From the NCBI GenBank assembly GCA_032622095.1, contig CP136065.1, positions 153,581,577 to 153,645,576 on the forward strand: 64,000 nt of DNA. Direction: 5' to 3'. Shown here piece after piece: positions 44,540-55,298 of the stretch. The stretch is from Siphonodentalium dalli. Its lineage: Eukaryota; Mollusca; Scaphopoda; Gadilida; Siphonodentaliidae. Each line of letters begins with the position of its first letter. Position 1 is the stretch's first letter. The notes below the pieces were generated by a model that saw only the letters and a list, made by a program, of their open reading frames with translations, did not search any database and was not told the DNA's origin. The position numbers and the translations under genes are program-made.

Positions 44540-44760
44540 TCAGTGACGGATCCAGGGATTTTTTTTTTTTTGGGGACACCTGTTTTCGGGCAATGATATG
44601 CCGAAGGCATATATCCCAAAGGCTTGAGCAGGGTAGGTTCGGGAAGGGGTGTCCCCCTGCTGATGGTGGGGGGTCCGGGGGTTTTCCTATTGGAACATTT
44701 TGAAAATCAATTGTATTGGGAGCTAATCTCGGGCTCTTTGAGTCAGTATTTTGAATTTTA
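44540..44760. repeat. Possible hAT left-end fragment
   Basis: AGTGACGGATCCAGGGATTT with a T-run, then GGGGTGTCCCCCTGC and GGGGGTCCGGGGGTTTTCC. CAGTGGCGGATCCAGG-type starts are common at hAT-like ends; no matching right end seen. Confidence 0.4.
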
Positions 44761-45168
44761 CTGAGAGGTCAATTTGATAAAAGTTTCTCAAGTGTAACTT
44801 TGGAATTTTTTTATATATGTATGGGATTGGAAATGCAGATATCAGATATCTTTTGGCTCAATGGATTATGCTTATCCTGCTTGAAATGAGACTTAACGTT
44901 ATCACTCTAATTCACATACTAGGCTATTTTCTCAAATTCAAGTGAGAGACGACATAATATACTACTAGTAGTAGTGAAGAAACAATGTCTATTAAGTTAG
45001 TAATTACTATTAGTACTAATATCTATATTAATTATTCATTTGGTATTATGAGATCCCGCCTGAAGTCTGGGCACACAAACCGATAAACAGTATGAACACC
45101 GGCCTGGATATGTCCCTGCAGTAAATATTACTGCATTGCTCAACAGTGATATGTGTGTGTGGATTTTG
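44761..45168. other. No gene seen
   Basis: Unique AT-rich sequence with an ACTAGTAGTAGTG tract near 44963. Confidence 0.5.
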
Positions 45169-45527
45169 TTTAGCCCTTTCTTTACTGAATGACTTCCCCC
45201 ATTCAATTATAAAAATATACATTGGAGTGGTCTATTATTCATCTAGAGGGTTATTCAGGAAACATAAGCAGATGAGAGACAAACCAATAGATAATACAAG
45301 TGCAGAAGGAATCCTATTCAATGGTGGGAAATATTCAGATAATAAAATCAACAAATGGTGGAGCCTCGAATATATAAGAGAATAAACTGGCTTACAATGG
45401 TAAATAATGTTAGGCCAATGTATTCTCTTATATATGGAAGGCTCCCTAAGACTCGCATATATAAGAGAATGCATTGGCACAGGTTTTTTTGCAAAATTTC
45501 AGGAAGCTCCCGTCATGGAAGGGTTAA
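45169..45527. mobile_element. Hybrid MITE: family C left half, family A right half
   Basis: TTAGCCCTTTCTTTACTGAA..GGAATCCTATTCAATGGTGG..AATAAAATCAACAAATGG is family C. At about 45359 it becomes GAGCCTCGAATATATAAGAG..GGCTCCCTAAGACTCGC..CGTCATGGAAGGGTTAA, which is family A. This is the reverse combination of 807-1075. Confidence 0.82.
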
Positions 45528-46080
45528 TTAGAATATGTGTGACATCAGACATTTGTCATATTATTTCTTTGCTATTACCGATGTGTCATGGGAACAAATT
45601 AGTTTGATAATAAATTCTGTTGTTCCTGAAAATTTGGCCAGGAAGAGAGAGCCTATTATTCATGATCAATATCCCACAATATTCCCTTGGTTATCAATAT
45701 AATTTTGCTGTGTAGTCAAGTTAAATGCAAGCCCATTTCACACTATTGGTAGTACAGAAAGAGAGCAAGAGAACCTTCAGAAGGGCCCTTTTCCCAATGT
45801 AAATACATGCATGCATTTGTACAAGGGTTAGTCGAGGATTGTGGCCCCTGCATGCGATCATTATCTGCCACCCCTGTTTATGTGGGCCCCTTTTGAAACA
45901 GATATTGATAAGTGAACTAAAGAGTGAACTAATTTAACATAACATGTCAGTCTATATCCCGTTCACAAGTAGATACAACTAGAGGTGTGACTGTCCCAAT
46001 GGGACTACGGATACCCCCCTGATTTTAAAATACCAAGATGTTTCACATGTCAGTAAACATTTAGTTAAAATAATAAAATA
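45528..46080. other. No gene seen
   Basis: Unique. TCTGCCACCCCTGTTTATG..GGGCCCC near 45868 recalls 16010-16050, perhaps an old dispersed repeat. Confidence 0.4.
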
Positions 46081-46716
46081 ACAGTTCCCATTGCAGGTGT
46101 ACAACCATAACCCTAATCTTAAACCTATTGACCGAAAAATGTTGGAATAAAAGCTTGGAAAAAATTATGCATGTTGCGAAAAAATTTCTAAGTAAAAAAA
46201 GGGGAATAACTCCACACAAAAATGTCGGACAGACGTCATAATCGCAGGTGCACAGGTTCCCATGGTACTAAATAACAGTGCCAAGATTAAAAAAAATTGA
46301 CCGAAAAATGTAGGAATAAAAGCTCGGACAAAATTATGCATGTTGCCAAAAACATTTCTAAGTCGAATAAGGGGGATAACTCCACCAAAAAAAGTCGGAC
46401 AGACGTCATAATCGCAGGTGCACAATTTCCCATGGTACTAAATATCTGTGCCACGTTTTTTAAAAATTGACCTAAAAATGTAGGAATAAAAGCTCGGACA
46501 AAAGTATACATGTTGCGAAAAAGGTCTGACAGACGTCATAATCGCAGGTGCACAGGTTCCCATAGTGATTGATGTCTGTGCCAAGTTTCAAGGAAATTGA
46601 TAAAAAAAACGACTGAGAAAAACTCCGGACAAATTTGTGTCCACGGACGGACGACGGACGGACGGACAAGCTGACTCCAGTATACCCCCCCTAACTTCGT
46701 TGCGGGGGGTATAATA
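46081..46716 (-). repeat. Repeat K: ~169-bp tandem units plus GGACGGACG tail
   Basis: GACCGAAAAATGTTGGAATA (46130) recurs at about 46299 and 46468, each unit with GTCGGACAGACGTCATAATC and GCAGGTGCACAGGTTCCCAT. The tail GGACGGACGACGGACGGACG leads into a TATACCCCCC..GGGGGGTATA hairpin (46681-46713). On the minus strand this reads as a GGGGGGTATA start followed by SVRPSV-like codons. I know such repeats from several marine invertebrate genomes, but not their class. Confidence 0.75.
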
Positions 46717-47389
46717 ATGGTTAGTTACTTCATTCAACAGCCAAAATGGAAATAAGCCTACTATAGAGATAGCCATGCATGCTCAATCCTATGGTTTTCA
46801 GTATACAGCCCCTTTGATTACCTTTTGATTAAGATACAGCCTCATTATTAGTTCAAATAGCAAGTTCATTAATCAATAGTTTTATTTCAGAAAATTTATG
46901 TAATCCTCCTTAATTTTGTCTATACTGCACTAAAACATGTACAAATTTGTCACCAAATAAACTCTATCTATCTATCTATCTAGGACTATCATCTGGGATT
47001 GATGATAAAACAAAACATAGAATCCTTGGCATGATGCTGATCTCTGACAAAACCAAAGAGTACTAAGCATAAGATAGATTACATCCTTAATGAGCATCAA
47101 ACACTCAAAATATTTTTAAATTAAAAATAAGCTCAAGTATTACAGAGAATTATAAAGTCAAATAGACAGAGTGGCAGACATGACTCTCATGTCTCAGTGG
47201 AAGCCCGCTGTTTTCATGCTGATTAAAGTGTGCCATAAAAATGAAAATAAAGAGAGCGTTCCAGGCTTCAATTGCTTTTCATTCAAACAGTCTTGTATAT
47301 TAATTATTGCTTTTGAGTTATGGACATACAAACATCATCAAAAAGTAACTACTTGACCTGAAACTTATTGGTGGAAAATTTCTTGATAG
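46717..47389. other. No gene; short tetranucleotide repeat
   Basis: (CTAT)n at 46965-46981. Otherwise unique AT-rich sequence. Confidence 0.5.
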
Positions 47390-47683
47390 TTAAAGGTACT
47401 CAATCTGATTAAGCACCCCTAAATTACTATTTCTTTGGCTTATTGTTAATAATACCCACTTGATTTTAGAGTTATCCATCTTACACCCGCAATTTGTCCG
47501 TAATTTGTCCGTTTGAGACGTGGAAGTGGCCCACATCTCCAAAAATTATCACATTTCAAAAATCGATATCTGATCACTCTGAGCTTTGAAGGGTGGGTTC
47601 CTCGACTCGAATCAAATATTTTTTACCCCCAAAGCCAAAGAAATAGTAAATTAGGAGCGTCTAATCGGATTGAGTACCTTTAA
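47390..47683. mobile_element. TTAA element family J
   Basis: TTAAAGGTACTCAATCTGAT at the left, ATCGGATTGAGTACCTTTAA at the right. Inner TIR CTAAATTACTATTTCTTTGG pairs with CCAAAGAAATAGTAAATTAG. The interior has CACTTGATTTTAGAGTTATC and GGGTGGGTTCCTCGACTCG. Three copies in the window all end in TTAA. Confidence 0.82.
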
Positions 47684-48057
47684 GTGAATCTCACCAATAA
47701 ACTAAAAGCCCTGTTGAAGTATTATATGATATTTATATTTTACCCATTATTATATTTTAATCTTGAGGCGAAAAAAAAAAGAACAAAAATATATACTCCA
47801 TCCATAAGCATAATTGCATTAGCTTAGAAATAGTCTTGAAGGTGACAAAAAAGTTTCATCTCTATAGTTTTCATGAGTTGAGTGTAAACTAAAATTTAAA
47901 ATAAACAAGCGGAAACTCTAGAAATGGAAACATGTGTGCATTCTTTTAAAATCAGTCATGATGTCAGACCTCAAATTTCAAGGAGATCTGATATCCATGG
48001 CTGAGATATCTGCACAGATGGACAAATTACAGTGTCAATGAAACTGTAGTTCAACAT
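47684..48057. other. No gene seen
   Basis: Unique AT-rich sequence. Confidence 0.5.
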
Positions 48058-48315
48058 GCAATGCACTGGCACATATGCGAGTCTCCCATATATATCTGTG
48101 CAGATGCATTCTCTTATATATGGGAGTCTCCCATAGGGAGCCTCGCATATATAAAAGAATACATTGGCCTGACAATATTTATCTTCACTGTGTAAGCCAT
48201 GCATTCTCTTATATATATATGTGACTATAATGTGAGGCTCCCTATGTATAGGAGAATGCGCTGGCACAGGATCTTTAATTCTGCACCAATGCAGCTCTCA
48301 TCATGAAAGGGTTAA
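48058..48315. mobile_element. TTAA MITE family A, left end rearranged
   Basis: The right end TCATGAAAGGGTTAA is intact. The left has GCACTGGCACATATGCGAGT fused before the normal hairpin 1 (GATGCATTCTCTTATATATG). Hairpin 2 is disrupted by GTGACTATAATG. Confidence 0.75.
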
Positions 48316-48745
48316 CATTTGTTCTTTAAGGGAAATACACCACCCACCACTGTGGACATAGTATAGATGGTGGCAAATCACTAGGACTAAGAAAAGCAAA
48401 TCAATAATCAATAATCGCAAACTCATCAGTGTTACAAGGAAGTTTTCCTCATCTGTTATTTTTCTGATAATGGCTTTGAAGGGTAATGACAACGACCATA
48501 GTCTCCTATCTTAAGTACATCCCTATGTCCCAAATATTGTGTTTGTGTCAAGTTCCTACATACAGTTGGGGAAACATAAACTTGCTGTCTACCTAGTGAT
48601 CTCAATGGCTTAAACATAAATAAGCTTTAAAACATTATTCCTGAAAAAAATACTAAAAAAAAATCTGAAAATAATATTAAAAATACAACAAGAAAATCTA
48701 TCTATTTTAATACTTTTATGAGACAATTTTGCAAGCAAAGTAATA
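48316..48745. other. No gene seen
   Basis: Unique. A 63-codon open stretch on the minus strand (48301-48492) has hydrophobic residues but no splice sites or domain to support it. Confidence 0.4.
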
Positions 48746-49416
48746 CAGTAAAACCTCTCCAACCAGAAAACCCTCCGGACTGACCTTTCTGTTTGGTATA
48801 GAGAGGTGTTCGGTTAATACAAAATTATGCCATCACAAGATATGAAGCCACCATTACATAGAGTGATCAAGAGGCAACTTTACAACGCAATAATACAAAT
48901 ATATATATAAAGATGATGACGCAAATGTATAGACAAAAGATTTATAATGAACTTGGCTTATTTTTAATAATGTCGCTGACCATTTGGGATTTATTAAGAA
49001 CTAGTGATGCAGCCCTCGAAATTAGGAAAAATGTCCCACAGCAAATTTAATACTGTGGCATGTTAGATTCCCATGCCATTGCTTATTGCTGTGGCCAATT
49101 TCAAGGACTGAGTGATGTAAGAATAAACTGTCAACAACATAATCTAACTGTGAAGTATCAATTGTTCACTGAATGTGTGAAACCAACAGAGCGATATCTA
49201 ATCAGGCAACTGTTATTGCCGGGTAATTAATAGTATTCTCCGAACAAAAGACATCTGATTAGACTGACTAAAATCATGTTTGGAATGCAGAGGTTTCAGA
49301 TTAAAGAGGAAATTTTTAGTGAGAATAATATTTGGATGAATTCTGGACCAGAGAGCTTGTTCGGTGTGGAGAGGGATTCAGTTTATAGAGGAGTCTGGTT
49401 TGGAGAGGTTTTACGG
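48746..49416. mobile_element. pogo/Tigger-like non-autonomous element (R)
   Basis: TA flanks both ends. CAGTAAAACCTCTCCAACCA at the left and GGTTTGGAGAGGTTTTACGG at the right. Inner pairs include GAGAGGTGTTCGG and TTCGGTGTGGAGAGG. CAGTAAAACCTCTC is the familiar terminus of pogo/Tigger elements. No transposase frame. It carries a nested Q element at 49010. Confidence 0.78.
49010..49110. mobile_element. Small hAT-like MITE family Q nested in R
   Basis: CAGCCCTCGAAATTAGG at the left, GGCCAATTTCAAGGACTG at the right. AGTGATG directly flanks both ends (49003-49009 and 49111-49117). Confidence 0.7.
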
Positions 49417-49515
49417 TATAGAAAATATTAATCGGTGCTGGTGCCATGGCCTTGACCAGATTATAATAAGCTATTCACCGAAAACAACACAACTAGAGTT
49501 GTTATGTCAGCTATT

Positions 49516-50156
49516 CAGGCTTGAGAATATGGTGCAGGACATTTGCAGAATAATGCTTAAGTCTCATCTTCTCTGGAAAGTATCTTAACCCTTTGAGTGC
49601 CAGGGGCCGATCTCATCGGCCCTAAACATACAAAATAAGTCTGTTAAAGAATATAAGAATAAATTATTAAAATTGTAAAAAATAAAAAAAAACAAAACAA
49701 TATTGTTAGGCCAATGCATTCTCTTATATATGCGTGGCGACCTATGGTCGACTCGCATATATAAGAGAATGCATTGGCACAAGGTATATGGGTTGATACA
49801 AAAATCGACCTGGCACTCAAAGGGTTAATTACCAAATTAACAAGTTTTTTAGTTTGTTTAAAAAGTTTCTTTTCTTCTTTAGTTTAGTTTCTCTATATCC
49901 CCAAATTGGCAGATGACACATTGCATAATCGAGATGCCCAATGGGAGCATGTCACAGTCTTCACCATCTGGAAACTTAAATTTGAGACTAGGTCTCCCAT
50001 AGCAGATGGGGCCTCCCATAGCAGATGAGGCCATGCAGAATGAGGTCCCCAGAGGATGAATTTGGTGATGCTAGTCCACTGTGCCAGGTATCATCACTAA
50101 CTTCATCCTCTGGGGACCTCACTCTGCAAATGGCCGGCACCATATTCTCAGGCCTG
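49516..50156. mobile_element. hAT-like MITE family G (CAGGCCTGAG type) carrying a TTAA element
   Basis: Flanks CAGCTATT and AAGCTATT match at 7 of 8. CAGGCTTGAGAATATGGTGC at the left, GCACCATATTCTCAGGCCTG at the right. The first hairpin is deleted. The interior has the usual TTAGTTTAGTTTCTCTATATC and a short tandem CCCATAGCAGATG duplication. The 49585-49827 element interrupts it. Confidence 0.9.
49585..49827. mobile_element. piggyBac-like MITE nested in G
   Basis: TTAACCCTTTGAGTGCCAGG at the left and CCTGGCACTCAAAGGGTTAA at the right, an extended perfect terminal repeat. The interior hairpin GCGTGGCGACCTATGGTCGA is shared with family A long forms (1-377, 22998). This links family A to piggyBac-type ends of the CCCTTTGAGTGCCAGG class. 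Confidence 0.88.
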
Positions 50157-50229
50157 AAGCTATTTCAAAAGTTTGTGTCAATGAGTCACAAAACTGTCTC
50201 ATAATGACTAAACAAAAGCTTCCACTCAC

Positions 50230-50342
50230 TTGAATTCTTTCTTCGGTTGCTCGATTTCTATCACTGTATCGATTTGCCAGGCGTCCAGTTCATCAAGCTC
50301 CATTTTTGCTTCTAATGCTGCTAAGGCCTGTTCTGGTTTGAT
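50230..50342 (-). CDS. Exon c of unrecognised minus-strand gene
   Basis: Bounded by TTGTAG before and GTGAGTGG after (both read on the minus strand). It is 113 nt, open in the frame set by the previous exon, and encodes 37 full codons. The peptide is acidic and helix-prone: it begins IKPEQALAALEAKMELDELD and ends with EQPKKEF, leaving two bases (AA) for the next exon. The upstream exon ends in phase 0, so the join is in frame. Codon use (GCC, CTG, GAG) contrasts with the AT-rich flanks. Downstream exons at lower coordinates were not found. The sequence looks like a cytosolic or linker segment; I do not recognise the family. Confidence 0.7.
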
Positions 50343-50365
50343 CTACAATCGGTACGAAGTTTCAA

Positions 50366-50618
50366 TTAACCCTTTTTGTATTAATGGATTTTCCCATTCA
50401 GTTATAAAAGTATACATTGGAATGTACTAATATTATTCATTTGGAAGGGTGTTCAGAAAAATTAAGCAGACAAGAGATAATAAAATTGCAGAAGGAGTCC
50501 TATTTATTGGAGAAAAATGTACAGATAATAAGTTAGGGTCGTTTTGTTGAACTAATTATCTGAACATTTCCTGAGGGAAAACTACTCATCAGTACATATT
50601 TAGTATAGAAAGGGATAA
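50366..50618. mobile_element. TTAA MITE family C, intronic
   Basis: TTAACCCTTTTTGTATTAAT at the left, TAGTATAGAAAGGGATAA at the right. Body GGATTTTCCCATTCAGTTAT..GAAGGAGTCC. It lies 24 bp from the splice acceptor of the exon at 50230. Confidence 0.85.
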
Positions 50619-51397
50619 GATTGAATGGTGGTCTGAATGTGACAATGGAATTTTTACCACTAGAAAAATATCAGCTCAAATTTGTTGATTAAGATAAAGT
50701 TTGCTGAGTTTTTATCATGGTCAAGCTCCAAGCTGAGTTCCCTCAAGAAACTTTGAGAAAATCCATTTGCACCCTCACATACTTGACTTAAATTAGATTT
50801 CTGTGACTTTATTTATTCCTAGGCATTGGTTGTCAAGTCTTGGAAAATTCAATCATAAGACATCCATTTGGTAAGAATTATTCAAACATTTTGAGTCTCA
50901 AAGCAGCTCATATGGAAAATCAGACAATGAAAAAGTCATTTTTCTCCATGAAATTTGTAATTGAAAGCAGCTATCAGATCTTTATAGTCATCACTCACTG
51001 ACCATTGGGACAGTTAGTTTTGGTTCTTATCATTAAGACAGGTGACAAATTTGATATATTTTGGCAAACAACGGGCAGTAACTCTGACCAAAATGAGTGA
51101 AACTGGCTGACCTCGAATGCCAGTAAACATAAAGTCATAAAGTAATATTTGACATGGGTATTCGACATACAAAATATCTATGTGACATGACATTTGTCAC
51201 CTTCATCATGGGGTGGGGGGGGGGGGGGACTCACCTGTAAACCAAATACACAGCAATCTTATGCCGCTTCCCCATGAAATTGATTTTTGGCTGAAATATC
51301 TTAGAATGGGCCACCACTGCCCTGTCAGATTAATTTCCAACATTGTTTTAGAAACTCTGTGTTGTGAATCTTCTGATGTGCTGTTATTTCATAACAT
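50619..51397. other. Intron sequence, no gene seen
   Basis: Unique, with a G-run at 51211-51229. Part of the intron between the exons at 51819 and 50230. Confidence 0.5.
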
Positions 51398-51728
51398 TTA
51401 AAGGTACTCAATCCGATTAAGCACCCCTAAATTAATATTTCTTTGGCTTCGGGGGTAAAAAATATTTGAAATCGAGGAACCCACCCTTCAAAGCTCAGAG
51501 TGATCAGATATAAATTTTTTAAATGTGTTAATTTTTGGAGATGTGGTCCACTTCCACGTCTCAAACGGACAAATTACGAGTGTAAGATGGATAACTCTAA
51601 AATCAAGTGGTTATTATTAACAATAATAACCACTTGATTTTAGAGTTATCCATTTTACACCCGCAATTTGTCCGTAATTTGTCAATTTGAGTAATTTGGG
51701 AGCGTCTAATCGGAATGAGTACCTTTAA
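51398..51728. mobile_element. TTAA element family J, rearranged foldback
   Basis: TTAAAGGTACTCAATCCGAT at the left, GAGTACCTTTAA at the right. AGTGTAAGATGGATAACTCT (about 51580) through GGTTATTATT is mirrored after AAC by AATAATAACCACTTGATTTT. The left half is therefore an inverted copy of the family's right half. Confidence 0.85.
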
Positions 51729-51818
51729 GTGATTTTTAACAAAATAACAGGAAAAGTTAGAGTTATCTCGCATTTACTGTGGGATGCACTATATAAATGC
51801 ATCCATTATTATACTCAC

Positions 51819-51967
51819 TTGGAAAAAGTAATTTGAAGCGAGTCCTGGACCAGCTATTCTTTTAGCTATAAACCCGTCTTTAGCAGGAACCCTTGCTCGC
51901 TTTTTGATAACAGCATAGAAAACGATAGTATCCCACAAGGCTCGGAGTCCTCTACGGGTGAAAGCAA
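51819..51967 (-). CDS. Exon b of unrecognised minus-strand gene
   Basis: Preceded on the minus strand by GATTTTTTTCAG and followed by GTGAGTATAATAATGG, both strong splice sites. It is 149 nt: two bases completing a codon with the G left over from the exon at 62501 (giving Val), then 49 codons ending YFFQ in phase 0. The peptide opens AFTRRGLRALWDTIVFYAVI, then a basic run KKRARVPAK, then GPGLASNYFF. The hydrophobic-plus-basic pattern suggests a membrane-proximal segment. Family not recognised. The phase agreement with exons on both sides is the main evidence that this is a real gene. Confidence 0.75.
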
Positions 51968-52219
51968 CTGAAAAAAATCCCAATAATCACAGGTTATCAA
52001 TGGCTACATCGCTAAATAAAATAATTTATTTTTCAAATAAACATTAAATAATTAATAAAGAAATATATGAACACTCATGCTGAGTCAGTGCATCCATAAA
52101 TCTGCTATATTTAAAACAGAACTACTAATTTTTCATAATATGATATTTCTGTGTGCTTTCATACAGTTATCATTTTAAAATTGTCTTAAAAACGGGCGAT
52201 AATATGGGCCCTGGCAATT
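51968..52219. other. Intron start region, no feature
   Basis: AT-rich intron sequence upstream of exon b. No repeats noticed. Confidence 0.45.
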
Positions 52220-52490
52220 TATCTAATGTGGTCATTATAACGTGGACACAAGTGAACTATTCCAGAAAACCTCATCAGATAAAACTAGAGGTCACCGGTG
52301 GAAATTACAGAAACGAACAGTTCACAAATACTATGGGAAATATTTCTTCACCCAGAGGATAGTAGAAGAGTGGAATGGTTTGCCAGACTTTATCATCGAT
52401 ACACCAACATTGAAAGATTTTAAAACTTTGATAGATTCGTTTTTCCACAATAAGCGTTATGATTTCGATGACGCTAATATGGCATAACTT
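52220..52490 (+). pseudogene. 3' fragment of a non-LTR retrotransposon ORF
   Basis: The frame from 52242 to 52487 encodes a peptide with TRGHRWKLQKR, then KYFFTQRIVEEWNGLP and a TLKDFKTLIDSFF tail. The order RGH..L..FFTQR(I/V)V..WN.LP..V/I..(T/S)..(T)FK..LD is the familiar C-terminal region of reverse-transcriptase ORFs in LINE elements (CR1/Jockey/RTE-like). Only about 80 codons remain. The upstream reverse transcriptase is absent, so this is a 5'-truncated, non-functional insertion. It lies in the large intron of the minus-strand gene. Confidence 0.8.
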
Positions 52491-52565
52491 AAACCACGTA
52501 AAACCAGATTTATTCTTTTTTTGTGACAATATGTATTACTATGTTTTTCATTATCGTATTATCGC

Positions 52566-52632
52566 AGGTATAAGACCAGGGGGCCTAGGGAATAAATAAC
52601 TTGAAAAGGCATGGGTGGTCTTATACCCCGGA
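52566..52632. repeat. Small foldback with GGTATAAGACC arms
   Basis: AGGTATAAGACCA at the left pairs with TGGTCTTATACC at the right, about 40 bp apart. The right half (GGGTGGTCTTATACCC) recurs at 54079-54097 and, altered, at 59173-59192. Confidence 0.55.
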
Positions 52633-52639
52633 AAAAATT

Positions 52640-54050
52640 GAGAAAATATGGCGTTGGACGATGGATGAGTAAGTATATTTAGCGTAAGTATATCGAACAT
52701 ATCTCATTTCTGCATTTCGAGGTATACGTAAACGTAACTTTACCAGAAAGCTGGGATTCCCCACATTTAGTTTCGGTTTCGCACGTGGTCGATACAGAAT
52801 TAACGTTGAATTGGAAATCTTACACAGAAAATATGCACAGAAAATATGCACAGAAACGAACAGTCAAAATAACACATCTGATAAATAACACAGTATAAGA
52901 ATATATATATGCCTAGAAACGTATGTAAAACTTTGTCTAGATAAATTATTTGGGATTTACAATGGGGATTTATATTCCGATAATCGTTTCGTAAACGGAG
53001 TCCTGCATTCCGTAAGATATTTAGTTTCTGTTGACATTAAAACAAGAATGTTGTGCTTCATATGTCAATCAATGGAAAGTGGGCGTTAAATTTAACTGAG
53101 AAATCCAATCGCTATTCAGAATGAGAAAACAATACAGCTTATGCGGTTACATAACTTACATTGTGTACATCAATGCATGAATCCCGCATCTATAGTCTAT
53201 AGTAGTCTATAGTTTATATCAATGTTCAGACTTAATCCGATTAGGAAACTAATAAATCCTACGCTTTATTCGTGATCCGTTGTCCACATAGAGGATGTTA
53301 CAATAGCGACTAATTGCATGTTTGACAAAAGCCAGTGAGTGTAATTATTTAACACTAACAGTACTGACAAAAGAGTTGTATTTCTGCTAAAAAGCACGTG
53401 TTTTAATAAATAGAGTTATCGCTTTATACTGTAAAACGTGAACAAAATGCAGCTTAAAAATGTTAATGTCAATAACCTTTATTTTGGTTTCGAGTACACA
53501 ACGTTGACGTAGTTTGGAAAGCATTGTTGTTCAATGACAAGTTCCCCTTCTGCTTCTTTTTATACCCACTGTGTGTTTACATAACCAGGAAGCCAGTTCT
53601 CTGTGTTTGGTTACATAAAGGAACATACCGACGTTGTCACTGAACGCGAAAAATATGTTTTTACAGTACTGTAGTTGGACAGACATGCAAAGCGCACAGC
53701 CACGCATGGCTTTTGAACTTGAAGCTACATAATCATATACACTGTTAGCGACTCGGTTCATTTGTATTTGATGTCTGTTAATGATTTGTTTCCCCGGGAA
53801 GTATAATTTAATAAACAAATAAGATTTTAAGATTCACTTTATTTTATTTTATTTTATTGAATATTCTCACTTGCCTACGAAGTATAATTTTCCGTTTTGA
53901 ATATAAATATTATATTTCTCGAGTTCGTCAATCTTTTTTTCTGTCTACAAGCTGATATCAAATACTTACTTACCACCGCTGAAATTAAACAAAATTTGGG
54001 GTGGGCCTAAACTCGAATATACCCCTTTGCATGGAATAAACCCGTTTTGG
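52640..54050. other. Intron sequence, no gene seen
   Basis: Unique. A (TTTTA)n tract lies at 53836-53860. No exon in either direction could be supported. Confidence 0.5.
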
Positions 54051-54094
54051 AGGGGTTATGGTTAGGGCCTAGGGAGGGGGTGGTCTTATACCCT

Positions 54095-54426
54095 GGAAAA
54101 TATAATATTTATAAATAATATTACTTTTTCCTTAAGGGAAGCCCGAAACTGAACTATATGGATTACGTCTCCGGCCTTGTGTCAATCAGGAGGGTTAAAA
54201 TTTTATTGCTGTGCCGACCCCACTCACATCCGTGTCCAGATTAGTCTCGCATGAATACACCCGCATTCTATCTATTGTCTAGTCAGTTTTTTATTTCCGA
54301 CTTAATCATGAGATTTGCGAGTCGCGGGGTTGGGAATGGCACCACCATGGGAGGGATCTATGATAGTTCAGTTTCGGGCTTCCCTTAAGGAAAAAGTAAT
54401 ATTATTTATAAATATTATATTTTTCC
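54095..54426. mobile_element. ~330-bp MITE derived from the L element end
   Basis: Terminal repeats of about 65 bp: GGAAAATATAATATTTATAA continuing through ACTTTTTCCTTAAGGGAAGC and CCGAAACTGAACTAT, mirrored to 54426. The inner block 54161-54292 (ATTACGTCTCCGGCCTTGTG to TTGTCTAGTCAG) is the exact reverse complement of about 58982-59113 inside the L right end. It abuts the L left terminus. Confidence 0.85.
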
Positions 54427-55298
54427 GCCAAGGAGAAGCCCTCAACTGAACTATATGGATTAGAATGCAAGCCCAGGAGGAGGCACGAGCAATAAAGTTA
54501 ATTAATATCCAAATTCGATGGGAATGTACTCTTCCGAAACATGATTCATGTAAATGTGATTTAGTCATGAATCAGATATGATTATGTTACGTGAAAGAGC
54601 TCCCAATTCAGATTACGACATTGCTCAAATGTGTACCGCCCGCCCCCCTTGTTTTTGGAATAAACATCCCAGGTAGTGCCATATAATTCATGCTAGCGAG
54701 ACAACCGAGCAAGTATAACTTTGCTGCATCCTATTCTCTTTGTCATCTTCTTCGCTCTCTCGACAGTTCACATTATGAACTGATGTCACATGCAGCCATT
54801 GTGTAGGCCATAAGATATCAGAATGCTTATGATACACCAGGGAGCAAATTAACTGGAATCGCATCGCGATTTGCCACTGAAATGTGGATACCGGTAATAG
54901 CGAGGAATTTCTTTATACATGTATGATGTTATAAAAATGCTATCTAATCATGTCAATGTGAGATTATTTGCTAATCAGATATCGAAAGTAAATTGCTCCC
55001 TGTGATACACAAACCAGATATAAAAATGATATGCTGCAGATATCATAGCGAGGTATGAGGTTTCATTATATCATGCCACACATCTGTACTCCAGCCTCGT
55101 ATAATGTAGAGAGCAGGGAACGCCATCATGATCCAAGGTATCATTGCATACCAGTATATATGGGATTAGAGAACACCACAGCGGACTTGATGAACAAGCA
55201 TAGAAGCATCAGTGATCTATGATGGCGCACATAACGAGTGTCGGGTACATTTCGAAATGATCAAATGTAGCAGAATGATCAAAATTGCAAAATGACCG

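Noticed and set aside
46165-46776. Short proteins encoded by the K repeat (minus strand)
   Set aside because: The frames follow the 169-bp tandem units and the GGACGGACG tail. Translated repeat sequence is more likely than a gene.
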